Origin: Microbacterium ureisolvens
Lineage (GTDB): Bacteria > Actinomycetota > Actinomycetes > Actinomycetales > Microbacteriaceae
Length of the DNA: 64,000 bases
Direction of reading: 5' to 3'
NCBI RefSeq assembly: GCF_015278315.1
Contig: NZ_JADIJE010000001.1
Location: forward strand, 434,001 to 498,000
Both the position numbers and the translations under genes were made by a program. The notes under the pieces were generated by a model. That model saw only the letters and a program-made list of their open reading frames with translations. It searched no databases and was not told where the DNA came from. Positions 43,013-51,991 of the stretch are shown here, piece after piece. Positions within the stretch are counted from its first letter, which is position 1; every line of letters starts with the position of its first letter.

Positions 43013-43672
43013 GTGACACAAGCCCCGATCGACCGCCGCCGCCTGCGAGGCGACGAGTCCCGTCGCGCCGTGCTCTCGCACGCCGTCGACACAGCGACGG
43101 TCGACGGCCTCGATGGCCTCACGATCGGGCGGCTGGCGGATGCCTCGGGCTACAGCAAGAGCGGCATCGCGACGCTGTTCGGCTCGAAGGAGCAGCTGCA
43201 GCTCGCGGTGGTCGCCTCCGCGCGCGAAGTGTTCGTCGACCGCGTCGTCGCGCCGGCCCGCGCCCGCACGCCGCGTGGCCTGGTGCGCATCTGCGCGCTG
43301 CTGTCGGACTGGCTGGACTACTCCCGCGACCGCGTCTTCAGCGGCGGCTGCTTCTTCGCCGCGACCTCGGTGGAATTCGACGCCAAGCGCGGCGCGGTCC
43401 GCGACGCGATCGTGGCCGCCTCGGGCGAGTGGGAGGACTACCTCACCGTCAGCATCGAGCACGCGATGGCTGCGGGCGAGCTGCCGCTGCTCGACGACGC
43501 CCGGCAGCTCACCTTCGAGATGGTGTCGTTCCTCGAAGCGGCCAACACCCGCTCCCTCCTCCACGCCAGCGTCGAGCCGTATGCCCGCGCCGAGGCGGCG
43601 CTGCGCGCACGTCTGACCTCGCTCGGCGCCGACCCGGCGCTCGTCGCGTCGATCGGGGCGACATCCGCCTGA
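43013..43672 (+). CDS. TetR/AcrR family transcriptional regulator
   Basis: A 219-residue TetR protein. The helix-turn-helix is LTIGRLADASGYSKSGIATLF at about 37-57, and the ligand domain has FSGGCFFAATSVEFDAKRGAVR, the motif of a subgroup with a YcdC-like C-terminal domain. It is divergent from the hydrolase at 42025 and probably represses it and itself through the two TACGA-N4-TCGTA sites. GTG start with a leaderless -10. Confidence 0.9.
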   Translation: MTQAPIDRRRLRGDESRRAVLSHAVDTATVDGLDGLTIGRLADASGYSKSGIATLFGSKEQLQLAVVASAREVFVDRVVAPARARTPRGLVRICALLSDWLDYSRDRVFSGGCFFAATSVEFDAKRGAVRDAIVAASGEWEDYLTVSIEHAMAAGELPLLDDARQLTFEMVSFLEAANTRSLLHASVEPYARAEAALRARLTSLGADPALVASIGATSA

Positions 43673-43693
43673 TCCGGCTCAGTGCGGAGAGCG

Positions 43694-43721
43694 GACGGAT
43701 GCCGGGGCCCCGGCATCCGTC
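43694..43721. terminator. Perfect 28-bp palindrome made of the GGATGCCG motif
   Basis: GACGGATGCCGGGG followed directly by its exact complement. It lies between the convergent TetR (stop 43672) and GDSL (stop 43740) genes, 18-21 bp from each, where a shared terminator is expected. It is also the clearest inverted pair of the window-wide motif. Confidence 0.6.
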
Positions 43722-43739
43722 TCCCTCCGAGGCGGAGCG

Positions 43740-44663
43740 TCAGCGCGCGGGAACCGCCGCGCGGATGGCCGCGGCGTAGGCGATGTAGCCCGACGCGGTG
43801 GGGTGGAAGCCGGCGGTCGTGTTGAACCAGCTCCAGTCGTTGATCCACGGTGCCGTGCTGCCGATGCCGTGGCCGGCGAAGTCGTCCTCGACGTCGACGA
43901 ACTCGGCGCCGTTGGCGACGGCCACCCGCTCGATCACGTCGTTCAGCACCACGGTCTGCGCGTTGACCTCATCCGCCCACGCGTACTTCGAGTTGACCCC
44001 GCCGCTCAGCGCGAACAGGAGCGGATAGCCGGCGACCACGATGCGCGCGGCGGGCGCCTTCGCCCGGATCGCCGCGATCACGGCCGCGATGTTCGCGGCG
44101 AAGGCATCGGAGGTCGCGATCGCCCCACCGGCGGCGATCTTGGACGCGCAGGTCGAGGTCGGGAGCACGAAGCAGTTCTGCATCACGTCCGCGAAGCCGA
44201 CGTCGTTGCCGCCGACGGTCACCGTGACCAGGGCCGCACCGGCGGGCACCGCGGAGGTCTGCGCGATCACCGCGGACGTGTTGGCGCCGGAGCACGCCGG
44301 GAACGCCGCGAGCAGCTTGTCGGCGTCGGCGTCCAGCAGCTTCGGGTAGCTCCTGGAGCTTCGGTAGCACGACGTGTCGAGGTAGCTCCCGGCACCCACG
44401 CCTGCCGCGAATGAGTCGCCCACCGCGGCGTAGACCGGCTCGGTGCTGCCTCCTCCCCCTCCGCCGCCGGGCTTGCCGCCGCCGTTGCCGCCGCCACCGC
44501 CGCCGCCGGGCTTGGCGGCGACCACGGGCGCCGCTCCTGCCGCCTCGGCAGGCAGGGCGACGACCACGAGGCACGCCGCCATGAAGATCGCGATCAGCGC
44601 CGCGATCACGCCACCCCCGTGCTCGTGCTCGTGCGCGTGCGCGCGCGCAGACGATCCGTCCAT
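43740..44663 (-). CDS. Secreted SGNH/GDSL hydrolase with His-rich N-terminus and Gly-rich linker
   Basis: A 307-residue paralogue of the gene at 26297. The N-terminus ARAHAHEHEHGGG is His-rich, then comes a signal or anchor helix (VIAALIAIFMAACLVVVALP), a Gly-rich linker of about 25 residues, and the SGNH domain with VGDSFAAG, VTVGGNDVGF and a C-terminal TAGFHPTASG. The Asp that often precedes this His by three is Ala here, so a Ser-His dyad is possible. GGGGG precedes the ATG. Confidence 0.87.
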   Translation of the reverse strand: MDGSSARAHAHEHEHGGGVIAALIAIFMAACLVVVALPAEAAGAAPVVAAKPGGGGGGGNGGGKPGGGGGGGSTEPVYAAVGDSFAAGVGAGSYLDTSCYRSSRSYPKLLDADADKLLAAFPACSGANTSAVIAQTSAVPAGAALVTVTVGGNDVGFADVMQNCFVLPTSTCASKIAAGGAIATSDAFAANIAAVIAAIRAKAPAARIVVAGYPLLFALSGGVNSKYAWADEVNAQTVVLNDVIERVAVANGAEFVDVEDDFAGHGIGSTAPWINDWSWFNTTAGFHPTASGYIAYAAAIRAAVPAR

Positions 44664-44818
44664 CGGAAACCCCCAGTCCTTCGACTCCCCAGCCGATCGA
44701 CGCCCTCGTCGATGGACTCACCTACACCACCGGCGCCACCCGGCCGAAAGAGGTGCGCCGGCGAGAGCTCCCGTCCGACGAACCCCGCTCAGGCCCGCAC
44801 GATGCGAACGCGACACGT

Positions 44819-44842
44819 CGGGCGCCCCTTCCAGGACGCCCG
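44819..44842 (-). terminator. Candidate terminator of the chitinase gene
   Basis: CGGGCG (44819-44824) pairs with CGCCCG (44837-44842), 12-nt loop, starting 20 nt after the stop at 44863. The stem is short. Confidence 0.35.
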
Positions 44843-44862
44843 CCGTGCCGGTCACGCGATGG

Positions 44863-46644
44863 TCAGCGCTTCCAGGGACCGTGCTTGCCTCCCGGCACGT
44901 CGTTGCGGCTCCACCACTGTGCGGTGTACGTGACGCCGCCGTAGACGACCTGGTCGCCCTTGACGTAGATGCGGTCGGCGTACCAGTCCTGGACGGTGTC
45001 GGGGTCGACGCCGCACGCCGTGAGAGTGCTCCACGGACCGCGGGCCGACGCCCCCGGCTCGTCGCCCTTGGCGTACCACTGCGCCGCGAACACGAGGCCG
45101 TCGAGGTACACGAGCTCACCGCCGCGATACGTCGTGCTCGCGTTCCACGGCCGGGCCGCGGCATCCGGAGTCGCCGCGCACTGCCGCCCCTCCGAACCGG
45201 CGACCGGGCCGGGAGCCGCTGCCCGCAGCACCTCGGCCGACGCGGCCGGGAGGTCGCCCGCGACGTCGTTGCCGACCTCCCAGAAGTCGACACCGCCCAG
45301 CCCCTTCGACAGCGCCCACGCCGTCTTCTCGGCCACCGCGAGCTCGTCGTCGAACGACCAGAAGTGGCGGGCTCCGGAGTCGTAGCCCCATGTCGCGTTG
45401 AACCGGCCGTCGGCGGTGTACTCGTGGTGGATCTCGAGGTCGCGCGCCTTCAGCTGGTCCCACGTGATCTGGCCGAGGCCTCCGCCCGAGATGGTCCACG
45501 GCTGCGGCTCGGCGTCGGTCCACCCCTGCCCGTAGGCGGCGAGGCCCAGGTTGAGCTTGGCCGGGTCGACGCCGGCGTTGATGTACGACGCGACGACCGT
45601 GTCGAGGCCGAGGCCCCAGTTGTGCGCCGGGTCGCCGTAGACGTTGCCCTGGTGACCGGTCTCGGCGCTCCACGAGCCCCACAGGTCATAGCCCTGGAGG
45701 TTGCCGTAGTCCAGGCTCGCCCAGAGCTCCGGCGTGTTCCAGCCGCCCGCACCGATCTGCGTCGGGCCCGCCGGCAGGAAGGCCGAGATCTCGTAGTCGG
45801 CCCCCGTCTCGCCCTCGAGCGCGTCCAGCTGGGCACGCAGTTCGGCCGCGAAGGCGATGAAGTTCGCCTTGTCGTTGACGGGGTCGACGCTGTTGCCGAC
45901 CTCCTGCGCCCAGTCCGGAGCGCCCGGCCACTCCCAGTCCAGGTCGAAGCCGTCGAACACACCGGCTGCGACGCCCGGTCCGCCGCGCCCGTCGATCAGC
46001 GGCAGATCGCCGCGGATGTACAGGTCGATGCAGGACTCGGCGAGCGCGGCCCGCCGCTCAGCGGTGGCGACCGCCTTCGAGAACGACTTCGACCACGACC
46101 ACCCGCCGAGCGACACGTTGACCTTCAGGTCGGGGTAGAGGCGCTTGAGCTGCTTCAGCTGGTTGAAGTTGCCGGCCAGCTTCTGCTTCGGGGTGTCGGC
46201 GATTCCCAGCACGGACTGTTCAGCCGTGAAGGCATGCACGAAGTCGCTGTCGGCGTCGCCGGCGGTGTCGGTCTGGCCGGGACCGGCCGCCGGCGTGTCG
46301 GAGATGAAGCACGTGTACGGCTCCACGTCGGCGAGGCCCTGCACGCCCGCGGCGCGCGCGGCGTCGAGGGCCGCCTGATCGCCGGCGATGTTGCCGAACG
46401 AGTAGTTCAAATGCGTGAGGTTCGCCCCGGCGGGGCCGTCGACGAACAGGCGCTTCACCGTGGCCTGCGCCTCGCCGGTGGCACGCCATTGCCCGTAGTA
46501 GCCGACGTTGCGGTAGCCGTTGATCGTGGTGGTGGGGGTCGGCGCCTCCTCGGCCGCGGCGACCGCGGGCGGAGAGGCGAGGAGGCCGACGGCGAGAGCG
46601 CCGGTGAGGGCGGCGGCGAGCGCCGGGAGGGGATGTTTCAGCAC
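44863..46644 (-). CDS. Secreted GH18 chitinase with two carbohydrate-binding modules
   Basis: A 593-residue enzyme. Signal peptide 1-31; GH18 barrel about 42-480 with SLGGWSWSKSF and the DxxDxDxE motif DGFDLDWEWP (Asp231, Asp234, Asp236, catalytic Glu238); then two CBM5/12 modules (about 495-545 and 550-593) with AWNASTTYRGGELV-like and WSRNDVPG sequences and Trp pairs. It should degrade chitin outside the cell. The GTG start has AAGGAG 5 nt upstream. A ROK-type operator lies 40 bp upstream, so induction by chitin-derived sugars is likely. Confidence 0.93.
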   Translation of the reverse strand: MLKHPLPALAAALTGALAVGLLASPPAVAAAEEAPTPTTTINGYRNVGYYGQWRATGEAQATVKRLFVDGPAGANLTHLNYSFGNIAGDQAALDAARAAGVQGLADVEPYTCFISDTPAAGPGQTDTAGDADSDFVHAFTAEQSVLGIADTPKQKLAGNFNQLKQLKRLYPDLKVNVSLGGWSWSKSFSKAVATAERRAALAESCIDLYIRGDLPLIDGRGGPGVAAGVFDGFDLDWEWPGAPDWAQEVGNSVDPVNDKANFIAFAAELRAQLDALEGETGADYEISAFLPAGPTQIGAGGWNTPELWASLDYGNLQGYDLWGSWSAETGHQGNVYGDPAHNWGLGLDTVVASYINAGVDPAKLNLGLAAYGQGWTDAEPQPWTISGGGLGQITWDQLKARDLEIHHEYTADGRFNATWGYDSGARHFWSFDDELAVAEKTAWALSKGLGGVDFWEVGNDVAGDLPAASAEVLRAAAPGPVAGSEGRQCAATPDAAARPWNASTTYRGGELVYLDGLVFAAQWYAKGDEPGASARGPWSTLTACGVDPDTVQDWYADRIYVKGDQVVYGGVTYTAQWWSRNDVPGGKHGPWKR

Positions 46645-46683
46645 ACAAGCTCCTTCGGTTGTGACGGGGGAGGCATCCGTTCG

Positions 46684-46715
46684 CGGTATTTAGGTAACCG
46701 TCCTAACAAATACCG
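46684..46715 (-). promoter_or_regulatory. ROK-family-like operator upstream of the chitinase gene
   Basis: Leftward CGGTATTTGTTAGG, 7 nt, CCTAAATACCG: an outer pair CGGTATTT/AAATACCG and an inner pair TTAGG/CCTAA. The inner part follows the TTTGTTAGGAAA-type half-sites bound by NagC/XylR (ROK) repressors in actinobacteria. It lies about 40 bp before the GTG at 46644. Confidence 0.6.
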
Positions 46716-46828
46716 TCGTCACCATTCTGGCATCGAATGCCCGCCCGCCGGAAGGGTGCGAAGCCGAATCCCGCAGCCTGGTGCCGCGCAGCCTGGTGCG
46801 ACGGCCTGCGTTGCGCCACCATGGCGAC

Positions 46829-48103
46829 ATGGCGAGGTTCCTGCTGACGGCCATGCCCTTCACCGGCCACGTCACGCCGCTCCGCGCGGTGGCGCAGGCG
46901 CTCGTGGCGCGCGGGCACGACGTGCGCTTCTACACGGGCGAGGCGTTCCGCGCCGGGGTCGAGGCATCCGGCGCCGTCCTCATCCCGTGGCGCATCGCCC
47001 CGGACTTCGACGAGAACGATATGAGTGCGACCTTTCCGCGACTTCAGGGGAGGAAGGGTCTGCGGCAGGTCTTCATCAACCTGCAAGACCTCATGATCGA
47101 CACCGCGCCGGCGCAGGTCGCCGATCTGCAGGCGGAATGGGACCGCGAGCCGTGGGATGCGATCGTCGCCGACGACACCTCTGTCGGAGCGGCGCTGTTC
47201 GCCGACCGCTCCGGCTGCCCCAGGGTCACCGTCGCCGTGGTGCCGCTCAGCCTGTCGAGCTCGCAGGGACCACCGAGCGGGATGGGGCTGACGCCCGGCC
47301 GCACGCCGCTCGCCAAGGGGAGGGATGCCGCCCTTCGCGCCATCGCGCCCTTGGCGATGCGCCCGCTCACCAAGCCGCTCGTGCGCGCCCGGATCGCGGT
47401 CGGGCTTCCGCCGGCGCCGCTCACCTTCGAGCAGACGGTGCTCTCACCCCAGCGCGTGCTCGCCTCCGGGTCGCCGTCACTGGATTTCGCGCGCTCCGAT
47501 CGTCCTGCCCAGCTCGAGTTCGTCGGACTGCTCTCGGTTGCGGCATCCACCGCTCCCCTGCCCCCGTGGTGGCCCGACCTCGATGGCCGCACCGTCGTAC
47601 ACGTGACGCAGGGGACGCAGAACATCGACGCGACGGATCTCATCCGGCCCGCGCTCGACGCCCTCGCCGACCGGGACGTGCTCGTCGTCGTCTCGACCGG
47701 CGTCCCCGGCCGGAACGAGCTGCCCTTCCCCGTCCCCTCGAACACGCGCATCGCGGGCTTCGTGCCGTATGACGCGCTGCTCCCCCGCGTTCGCGTCATG
47801 ATCACCAACGGCGGCTGGGGCGGCACCCTCGCCGCGCTCGGTCACGACGTGCCGCTGGTCATCGCCGGCGGCGACCTCGACAAGCCCGAGATCGCGGCGC
47901 GCGTCGCGTGGATCGGCGCCGGCGTGAACCTCCGCACGGGCACCCCGACCGTCGCACAGGTCGCGCGCGCCTACGAGCACGCGTCGACGGATCCGGCGAT
48001 GAAGGCCGCCGCCGGCCGCGTCGGCGCCGACCTGCGCTCGCGGGGCGGGGCCCCGCGGGCTGCGGAGCTGATCGAGCAGTTCGCCGCCGCGCCCCTACCA
48101 TGA
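46829..48103 (+). CDS. UGT/MGT-type glycosyltransferase (GT1-like)
   Basis: A 424-residue glycosyltransferase of the erythromycin-type/UDP-glycosyltransferase fold. N-terminal AMPFTGHVTPLRAVAQALVARGHDV is the acceptor-domain start (GHxxP), and the nucleotide-sugar site is MITNGGWGGTLAALGHDVPLVI, where the usual HGG-GT reads NGG-GG. Acceptor unknown; macrolide-, lipid- or flavonoid-type acceptors are typical. There is no ribosome site before ATG 46829. Confidence 0.88.
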   Translation: MARFLLTAMPFTGHVTPLRAVAQALVARGHDVRFYTGEAFRAGVEASGAVLIPWRIAPDFDENDMSATFPRLQGRKGLRQVFINLQDLMIDTAPAQVADLQAEWDREPWDAIVADDTSVGAALFADRSGCPRVTVAVVPLSLSSSQGPPSGMGLTPGRTPLAKGRDAALRAIAPLAMRPLTKPLVRARIAVGLPPAPLTFEQTVLSPQRVLASGSPSLDFARSDRPAQLEFVGLLSVAASTAPLPPWWPDLDGRTVVHVTQGTQNIDATDLIRPALDALADRDVLVVVSTGVPGRNELPFPVPSNTRIAGFVPYDALLPRVRVMITNGGWGGTLAALGHDVPLVIAGGDLDKPEIAARVAWIGAGVNLRTGTPTVAQVARAYEHASTDPAMKAAAGRVGADLRSRGGAPRAAELIEQFAAAPLP

Positions 48104-48114
48104 CGGCGCGGGGG

Positions 48115-49881
48115 TCAGCGTCCGGCGAGCTCCGCGAGCAGCCCGTCGCCGGGGCGAACCTCGTCGAAGGGCGCCTCGATGTCGGCGCGCTCGAGCAGGT
48201 CGGCGAGCCGCTCGCGCCGACCACGCGTGACGAGGGTGACGACCGTGCCCGCTCGCCCCGCCCGGCCGGTGCGTCCTGAGCGGTGCAGATAGGTCTTGTA
48301 CTCGTCGGGCGCGTCGGCCTGCACCACGAGATCGATGTCGTCGACGTGGATGCCGCGGGCCGCGACATCCGTCGCCACGAGCACGCCGATGCGACCCGAC
48401 GTGAGCTTCTCGAGGTTGCGGGTGCGACGGGCCTGATCGAGGTCGCCGTGCAGCGCGAGCGCGCGGATACCGTCCTCGCCGAACTGCTCGGCGAGCATCT
48501 CGGCGAACGCGCGCGTGCGCGTGAACACCAGCGTCTTGCCATCGCGGTCGACCAGCGACCGCAGGATCTCCCGCTTGTCGCGGTGGTCGACCACCAGCAC
48601 GCGATGGTCGATCGTGCCCGAGCGCTGGGTCTCGCCGGCCACCTCGACGACGGCGGGCTCCGACAGGAACTCACGCACCAGTGTCTCGACCTGCCCGTCC
48701 AGCGTCGCCGAGAAGAGCAGCCGCTGCGCGTCGCGCGGCGTGCGGCGCATGAGTCGCTGCACCGGCTCGAGGAAGCCGAGGTCGCACATGTGGTCGGCCT
48801 CGTCGAGCACGGCGATCCGCACCTGCCCGAGATCCAGGGCGCGCGACTCCACGAGGTCCTCGATGCGGCCGGGCGTGCCGATGACGATGTCGACGCCCTT
48901 CTTCAGCGCCCCCAGCTGACGCGCGTGGGGAACACCGCCGTAGATCTGCGTCGTGAAGAGACCCACGCTGCGCGCGATCGGCTGGATCGTCGCGTCGATC
49001 TGGAGCGCGAGCTCCCGCGTGGGCGCGAGGATCAACGCCCGCGGCGGGCGCCCGATCTCGCGCTTCTGGCCGGCCTGCGACCGCAGCACGCTCTCCACGA
49101 GCGGGGCGCCGAACGCGATGGTCTTGCCCGAGCCGGTGCGGCCGCGCGCGAGCACGTCGCGTCCGTCGAGGATCGCCGGGATCGTCGCCGACTGGATGGG
49201 GAACGGATGCTGCGCCCCGAGCTCGGCGATCGTCTTGACGATGTTCTGTCCGAGGCCGAGATCGCCGAACGTCACGCCCTCGACATCACCGGCGACGACG
49301 GCGTCGGCCTCCAGGCGCTCGTGGACGACGTCGGTGCGGACGGAGTCGCCGCCGCGTCCGGCCGAGCCCCGGTCCTCACGCCGCGGCGCCGGGTCACGCC
49401 GTGACGGCCCTCCCTGGCCGCGCTTCTCCCGGTGAGTGGCCGATTCGCGGTGCGGGCCATTGGATCTCCCGGCTCTCGGCTGATCCGTACGACGCGTCGC
49501 GGCGTCGCGGCCCGTGCCGCCGGCATCCCGGCGCTCCGCGCCGCCCGCGTCGGCGGAGCGGCCCCGGGCGTCGCGCGCGTGCGTGCGGATGGCGCGAGCC
49601 TCGTCGCGCCCCGCGCGCTCCTGCTCCGTCCAGCGCCGCTTGCCGGCGCCATCGTGCCCACGGCCGTCAGCGGAGCCCGTCGCCCCCTCGGGAGCAGCAC
49701 CGGCGCGATACCCACGGTGACCAGGACTTCTGCTGCCGGCCTTCCCCACCGACGACTCCCCCGGGCGCCGCTTGCCGTCCGCTGCCTCGCGGCCCTCGGC
49801 CGCGGCGCGGTACTTGGGGTTGTAGCGAGGATCGAAGTTCTTCGCCGCGCGTCCGCCGCCGGGCTTCTTGTTCTTGGGCAT
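48115..49881 (-). CDS. DEAD-box RNA helicase with long basic N-terminus
   Basis: A 588-residue helicase. Core (about 200-575): Q motif PFPIQSATIP, ARGRTGSGKTIAF, PTRELALQI, LDEADHMCDLGF (DEAD), FSATL, and HRSGRTGRAGRAG. Residues 1-190 are disordered and Arg/Gly-rich with short RRD, GRD and ARDAR repeats, the kind seen in ribosome-assembly or cold-response helicases. It unwinds RNA duplexes. Strong AGGAGGAGC precedes the ATG. Confidence 0.95.
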   Translation of the reverse strand: MPKNKKPGGGRAAKNFDPRYNPKYRAAAEGREAADGKRRPGESSVGKAGSRSPGHRGYRAGAAPEGATGSADGRGHDGAGKRRWTEQERAGRDEARAIRTHARDARGRSADAGGAERRDAGGTGRDAATRRTDQPRAGRSNGPHRESATHREKRGQGGPSRRDPAPRREDRGSAGRGGDSVRTDVVHERLEADAVVAGDVEGVTFGDLGLGQNIVKTIAELGAQHPFPIQSATIPAILDGRDVLARGRTGSGKTIAFGAPLVESVLRSQAGQKREIGRPPRALILAPTRELALQIDATIQPIARSVGLFTTQIYGGVPHARQLGALKKGVDIVIGTPGRIEDLVESRALDLGQVRIAVLDEADHMCDLGFLEPVQRLMRRTPRDAQRLLFSATLDGQVETLVREFLSEPAVVEVAGETQRSGTIDHRVLVVDHRDKREILRSLVDRDGKTLVFTRTRAFAEMLAEQFGEDGIRALALHGDLDQARRTRNLEKLTSGRIGVLVATDVAARGIHVDDIDLVVQADAPDEYKTYLHRSGRTGRAGRAGTVVTLVTRGRRERLADLLERADIEAPFDEVRPGDGLLAELAGR

Positions 49882-50192
49882 CCGGCTCCTCCTGAGTGCG
49901 GGTCCGCGGCACTCGCCGATCGCCGCACGCGAAGGCGCGTGACCGGCCCCACCAGCGTACCTGCGCGGATTGTACGGCCGGCCGCCAATACCGCTTTCCG
50001 GGGGGCCGGCGCAAGTCGTGGCCAGCGGTCTTTCGGTTGAGCAAGTTACTGTTACGGAAGGCGGCTCGCCGCCGTCCAGCCTTCGCGGGCTGAACTGGGG
50101 AATTGTCGCAAGTCACCGATGGGCCCCGGACCGGGGTCCATGGGGGGCCGTTCGGCACCGGACTCGTCGCACCTAACGATCGTGAGTCTCGA
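49882..50192. other. 311-bp divergent intergenic region
   Basis: Separates the leftward RNA helicase from the rightward membrane-protein gene. It must hold two promoters. The only pattern I can point to is an AT-richer stretch at 50027-50062 with GTTACTGTTAC (50045-50055), a GTTAC direct repeat. No gene is seen. Confidence 0.4.
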
Positions 50193-51770
50193 ATGTCTCC
50201 CACGACCACTGCCGACCCACTCAGCGCCGGACCGGGGCCCTGCTCCGCCGACACAGGGGGTTCGACAGCGACGTTCCCGCTGACGACGGTCGATCATGCC
50301 GTGCCGACCTTGCCCCCCGCCGCGGCGGTGGCCGGGGCCGTGAGCACGACGGTCGGCGACGTGGCTGCAGCCGCATCGACGGCCGTCTCAAGCACGGCTC
50401 GACCGGGTGCGGATGCCTCCGCCACCGCCGAGCCGCTTGCACCCGCGCCGGAACCCGCAGAAGCCGACCCGGCCGCGATCGCCCACAAGGTGGGGCGCTT
50501 CGCCGTGCTCTCGCTGCCCGTGGGTGTGGCGGTGTCGATCCTCAGCACCCACGACGCGACCTGGTGGCAGCTCCACTTCTCGCAGCTGGGAACGCACTCG
50601 GACTTCTCGGGCCGCGTGTTCAACTCGATCACGATCCTCTCGGGCTTCCTGCTGGCCACCTACGGCGTGTTCCTCGCGGTCGCGCTGCCGGCCGCCTCGC
50701 CCCTGTCACGACGCCGCGCGCGCCGGCACGCACGCCCCGCAGCACTGAGGGCGGGCCGCGAGGGTCGCCCGAGTCGCGCGTTCCGGGCGTCGGTGGTCTC
50801 AGCAGGCCTCCACCTCACCGGCGTGGGACTGGTGCCGATCCCGGTCAGCCCCGTGATGCATGACGTCATCGCCACCGGACTCGGCCTGTCGTTCCTCGCC
50901 ACCGTCGCCACCGGCCTCGCGATCCCCGGTCGCAGCCGCGGCTTCCGGTGGGGCACGGCGCTGTGCGTCGGCCTCCTCGCCGTCGGCATGGTGGCGCTCA
51001 CCGCCGGCTTCATCACGCTCGCGCTGTTCGAGTTCGTGGCGTTCGTCACGATGGGCATCTGGCTGCTCCGGCTCCCCCGCGTGCTCGCACGCCCGCACTC
51101 GCCCACCGCTCGCTCCTCACTCGCGCGCCGCGCGACCCGTCGCGCCGCCGCCCGTCGCACCACTCGCGCCGCAGCCGCGCGTCGCGCCGCCCGCCCCGCA
51201 GGCACCGGTCCCGCCGCCGGACGTCGTCGCCCGGGCACGACCGCAGAATGGATGCCATGGCAGAACCCGTGGCCCACCCCATCACCGTCGCGATCGAGCG
51301 CCGCATCGACCCCTCCCGCACCGCCGAGGCGACGAGCTGGATGCAGGCCGGCACCGACCTCGCTGCGGGCTTCGCGGGCTTCCTCGGGTCGGGCTGGGTT
51401 CGCGCGGGCGAGGGCAGCGACCTCTGGTACATGCTCTACCGCTTCAGCGACATCCCGACGCTGGAGGCATGGGAGGACTCGCCCCAGCGGTCGTGGTGGC
51501 TGGACTCCGGCCGCGCCTTCGCCAGCGAGGTCAGGGTCGAGCGGCGCACCGGCATCGAGGGGTGGTTCGACGCTCCGTTCGCGACCCACGTCGAGTCGCG
51601 TGATACGGGCGGCGGCGCTCCGCCGGCCACCGGACCGGTCCAGCAGCCCATCCCGGCCGCCCCGCCGCGGTGGAAGCAGGCCGTCACGATCTGGCTGGGC
51701 TTCTTCCCCACGAACCTCCTCGCGTCGTGGCTCCTCGGGTTCGTCCCCGGTTTCACGGAGTGGCCGCTGA
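50193..51770 (+). CDS. Membrane protein (DUF998-like) that reads into the next gene
   Basis: A 525-residue reading; only residues 1 to about 310 look like real protein. After an Ala/Pro-rich N-terminus come about six helices with WWQLHFSQLGTHSDFSGRVF, matching the membrane protein at 51992 (WWTIHFSHLGTFEDD). From about nt 51100 the sequence is Arg/Ala/Pro/Ser-rich low complexity and then overlaps the monooxygenase gene out of frame for over 500 nt. The true stop was probably lost. ATG 50193 is used; ATG 50103 is an in-frame alternative. Confidence 0.6.
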   Translation: MSPTTTADPLSAGPGPCSADTGGSTATFPLTTVDHAVPTLPPAAAVAGAVSTTVGDVAAAASTAVSSTARPGADASATAEPLAPAPEPAEADPAAIAHKVGRFAVLSLPVGVAVSILSTHDATWWQLHFSQLGTHSDFSGRVFNSITILSGFLLATYGVFLAVALPAASPLSRRRARRHARPAALRAGREGRPSRAFRASVVSAGLHLTGVGLVPIPVSPVMHDVIATGLGLSFLATVATGLAIPGRSRGFRWGTALCVGLLAVGMVALTAGFITLALFEFVAFVTMGIWLLRLPRVLARPHSPTARSSLARRATRRAAARRTTRAAAARRAARPAGTGPAAGRRRPGTTAEWMPWQNPWPTPSPSRSSAASTPPAPPRRRAGCRPAPTSLRASRASSGRAGFARARAATSGTCSTASATSRRWRHGRTRPSGRGGWTPAAPSPARSGSSGAPASRGGSTLRSRPTSSRVIRAAALRRPPDRSSSPSRPPRRGGSRPSRSGWASSPRTSSRRGSSGSSPVSRSGR

Positions 51771-51871
51771 TCGCCCGTGTGCTGCTGTCGACCGTGCTGC
51801 TCACGCCCGTCATGACGTACGCGGTGCTGCCGTGGGTGACACGGATGCTGCGCCCCTGGCTCCAGCGCTGA
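51248..51871 (+). CDS. Antibiotic-biosynthesis-monooxygenase-like protein with C-terminal membrane helices
   Basis: A 207-residue protein. Residues 1-105 resemble ABM dimeric alpha/beta-barrel domains: VAIERRIDPSRTAEATSWMQ, WYMLYRFSDIPTLEAWEDSPQRSWWL and GWFDAPFA. Residues about 135-205 form two to three membrane helices (WLGFFPTNLLASWLLGFVPG, ARVLLSTVLLTPVMTYAVLP). This layout is found in bacterial proteins of unknown role. Start may also be ATG 51257; neither has a ribosome site. It overlaps the reading of the membrane gene upstream. Confidence 0.8.
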   Translation: MDAMAEPVAHPITVAIERRIDPSRTAEATSWMQAGTDLAAGFAGFLGSGWVRAGEGSDLWYMLYRFSDIPTLEAWEDSPQRSWWLDSGRAFASEVRVERRTGIEGWFDAPFATHVESRDTGGGAPPATGPVQQPIPAAPPRWKQAVTIWLGFFPTNLLASWLLGFVPGFTEWPLIARVLLSTVLLTPVMTYAVLPWVTRMLRPWLQR

Positions 51872-51979
51872 ACCTCTGCTCACGGGTGCGCGGGCATCGA
51901 TCCGGGCTGTCCGGCCGGGCCCCGGCATCCGTGATCGAATCTTGTCTGTCGGGTGCCCCCTCGCCGGCGCGGGCGGCCG

Positions 51980-51985
51980 TACTCT
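51980..51985 (+). promoter_or_regulatory. -10 element of leaderless promoter
   Basis: TACTCT, 6 nt, then the GTG at 51992; no ribosome site. Confidence 0.5.
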
Positions 51986-51991
51986 GACCTC

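Noticed and set aside
44443..47772. A 1109-codon rightward open frame
   Set aside because: It covers the GDSL and chitinase genes antisense and the glycosyltransferase out of frame, and shows no domain.
50103..50192. ATG 50103 as the start of the membrane gene
   Set aside because: No ribosome site or -10 seen and the added residues are low complexity; kept only as an alternative.
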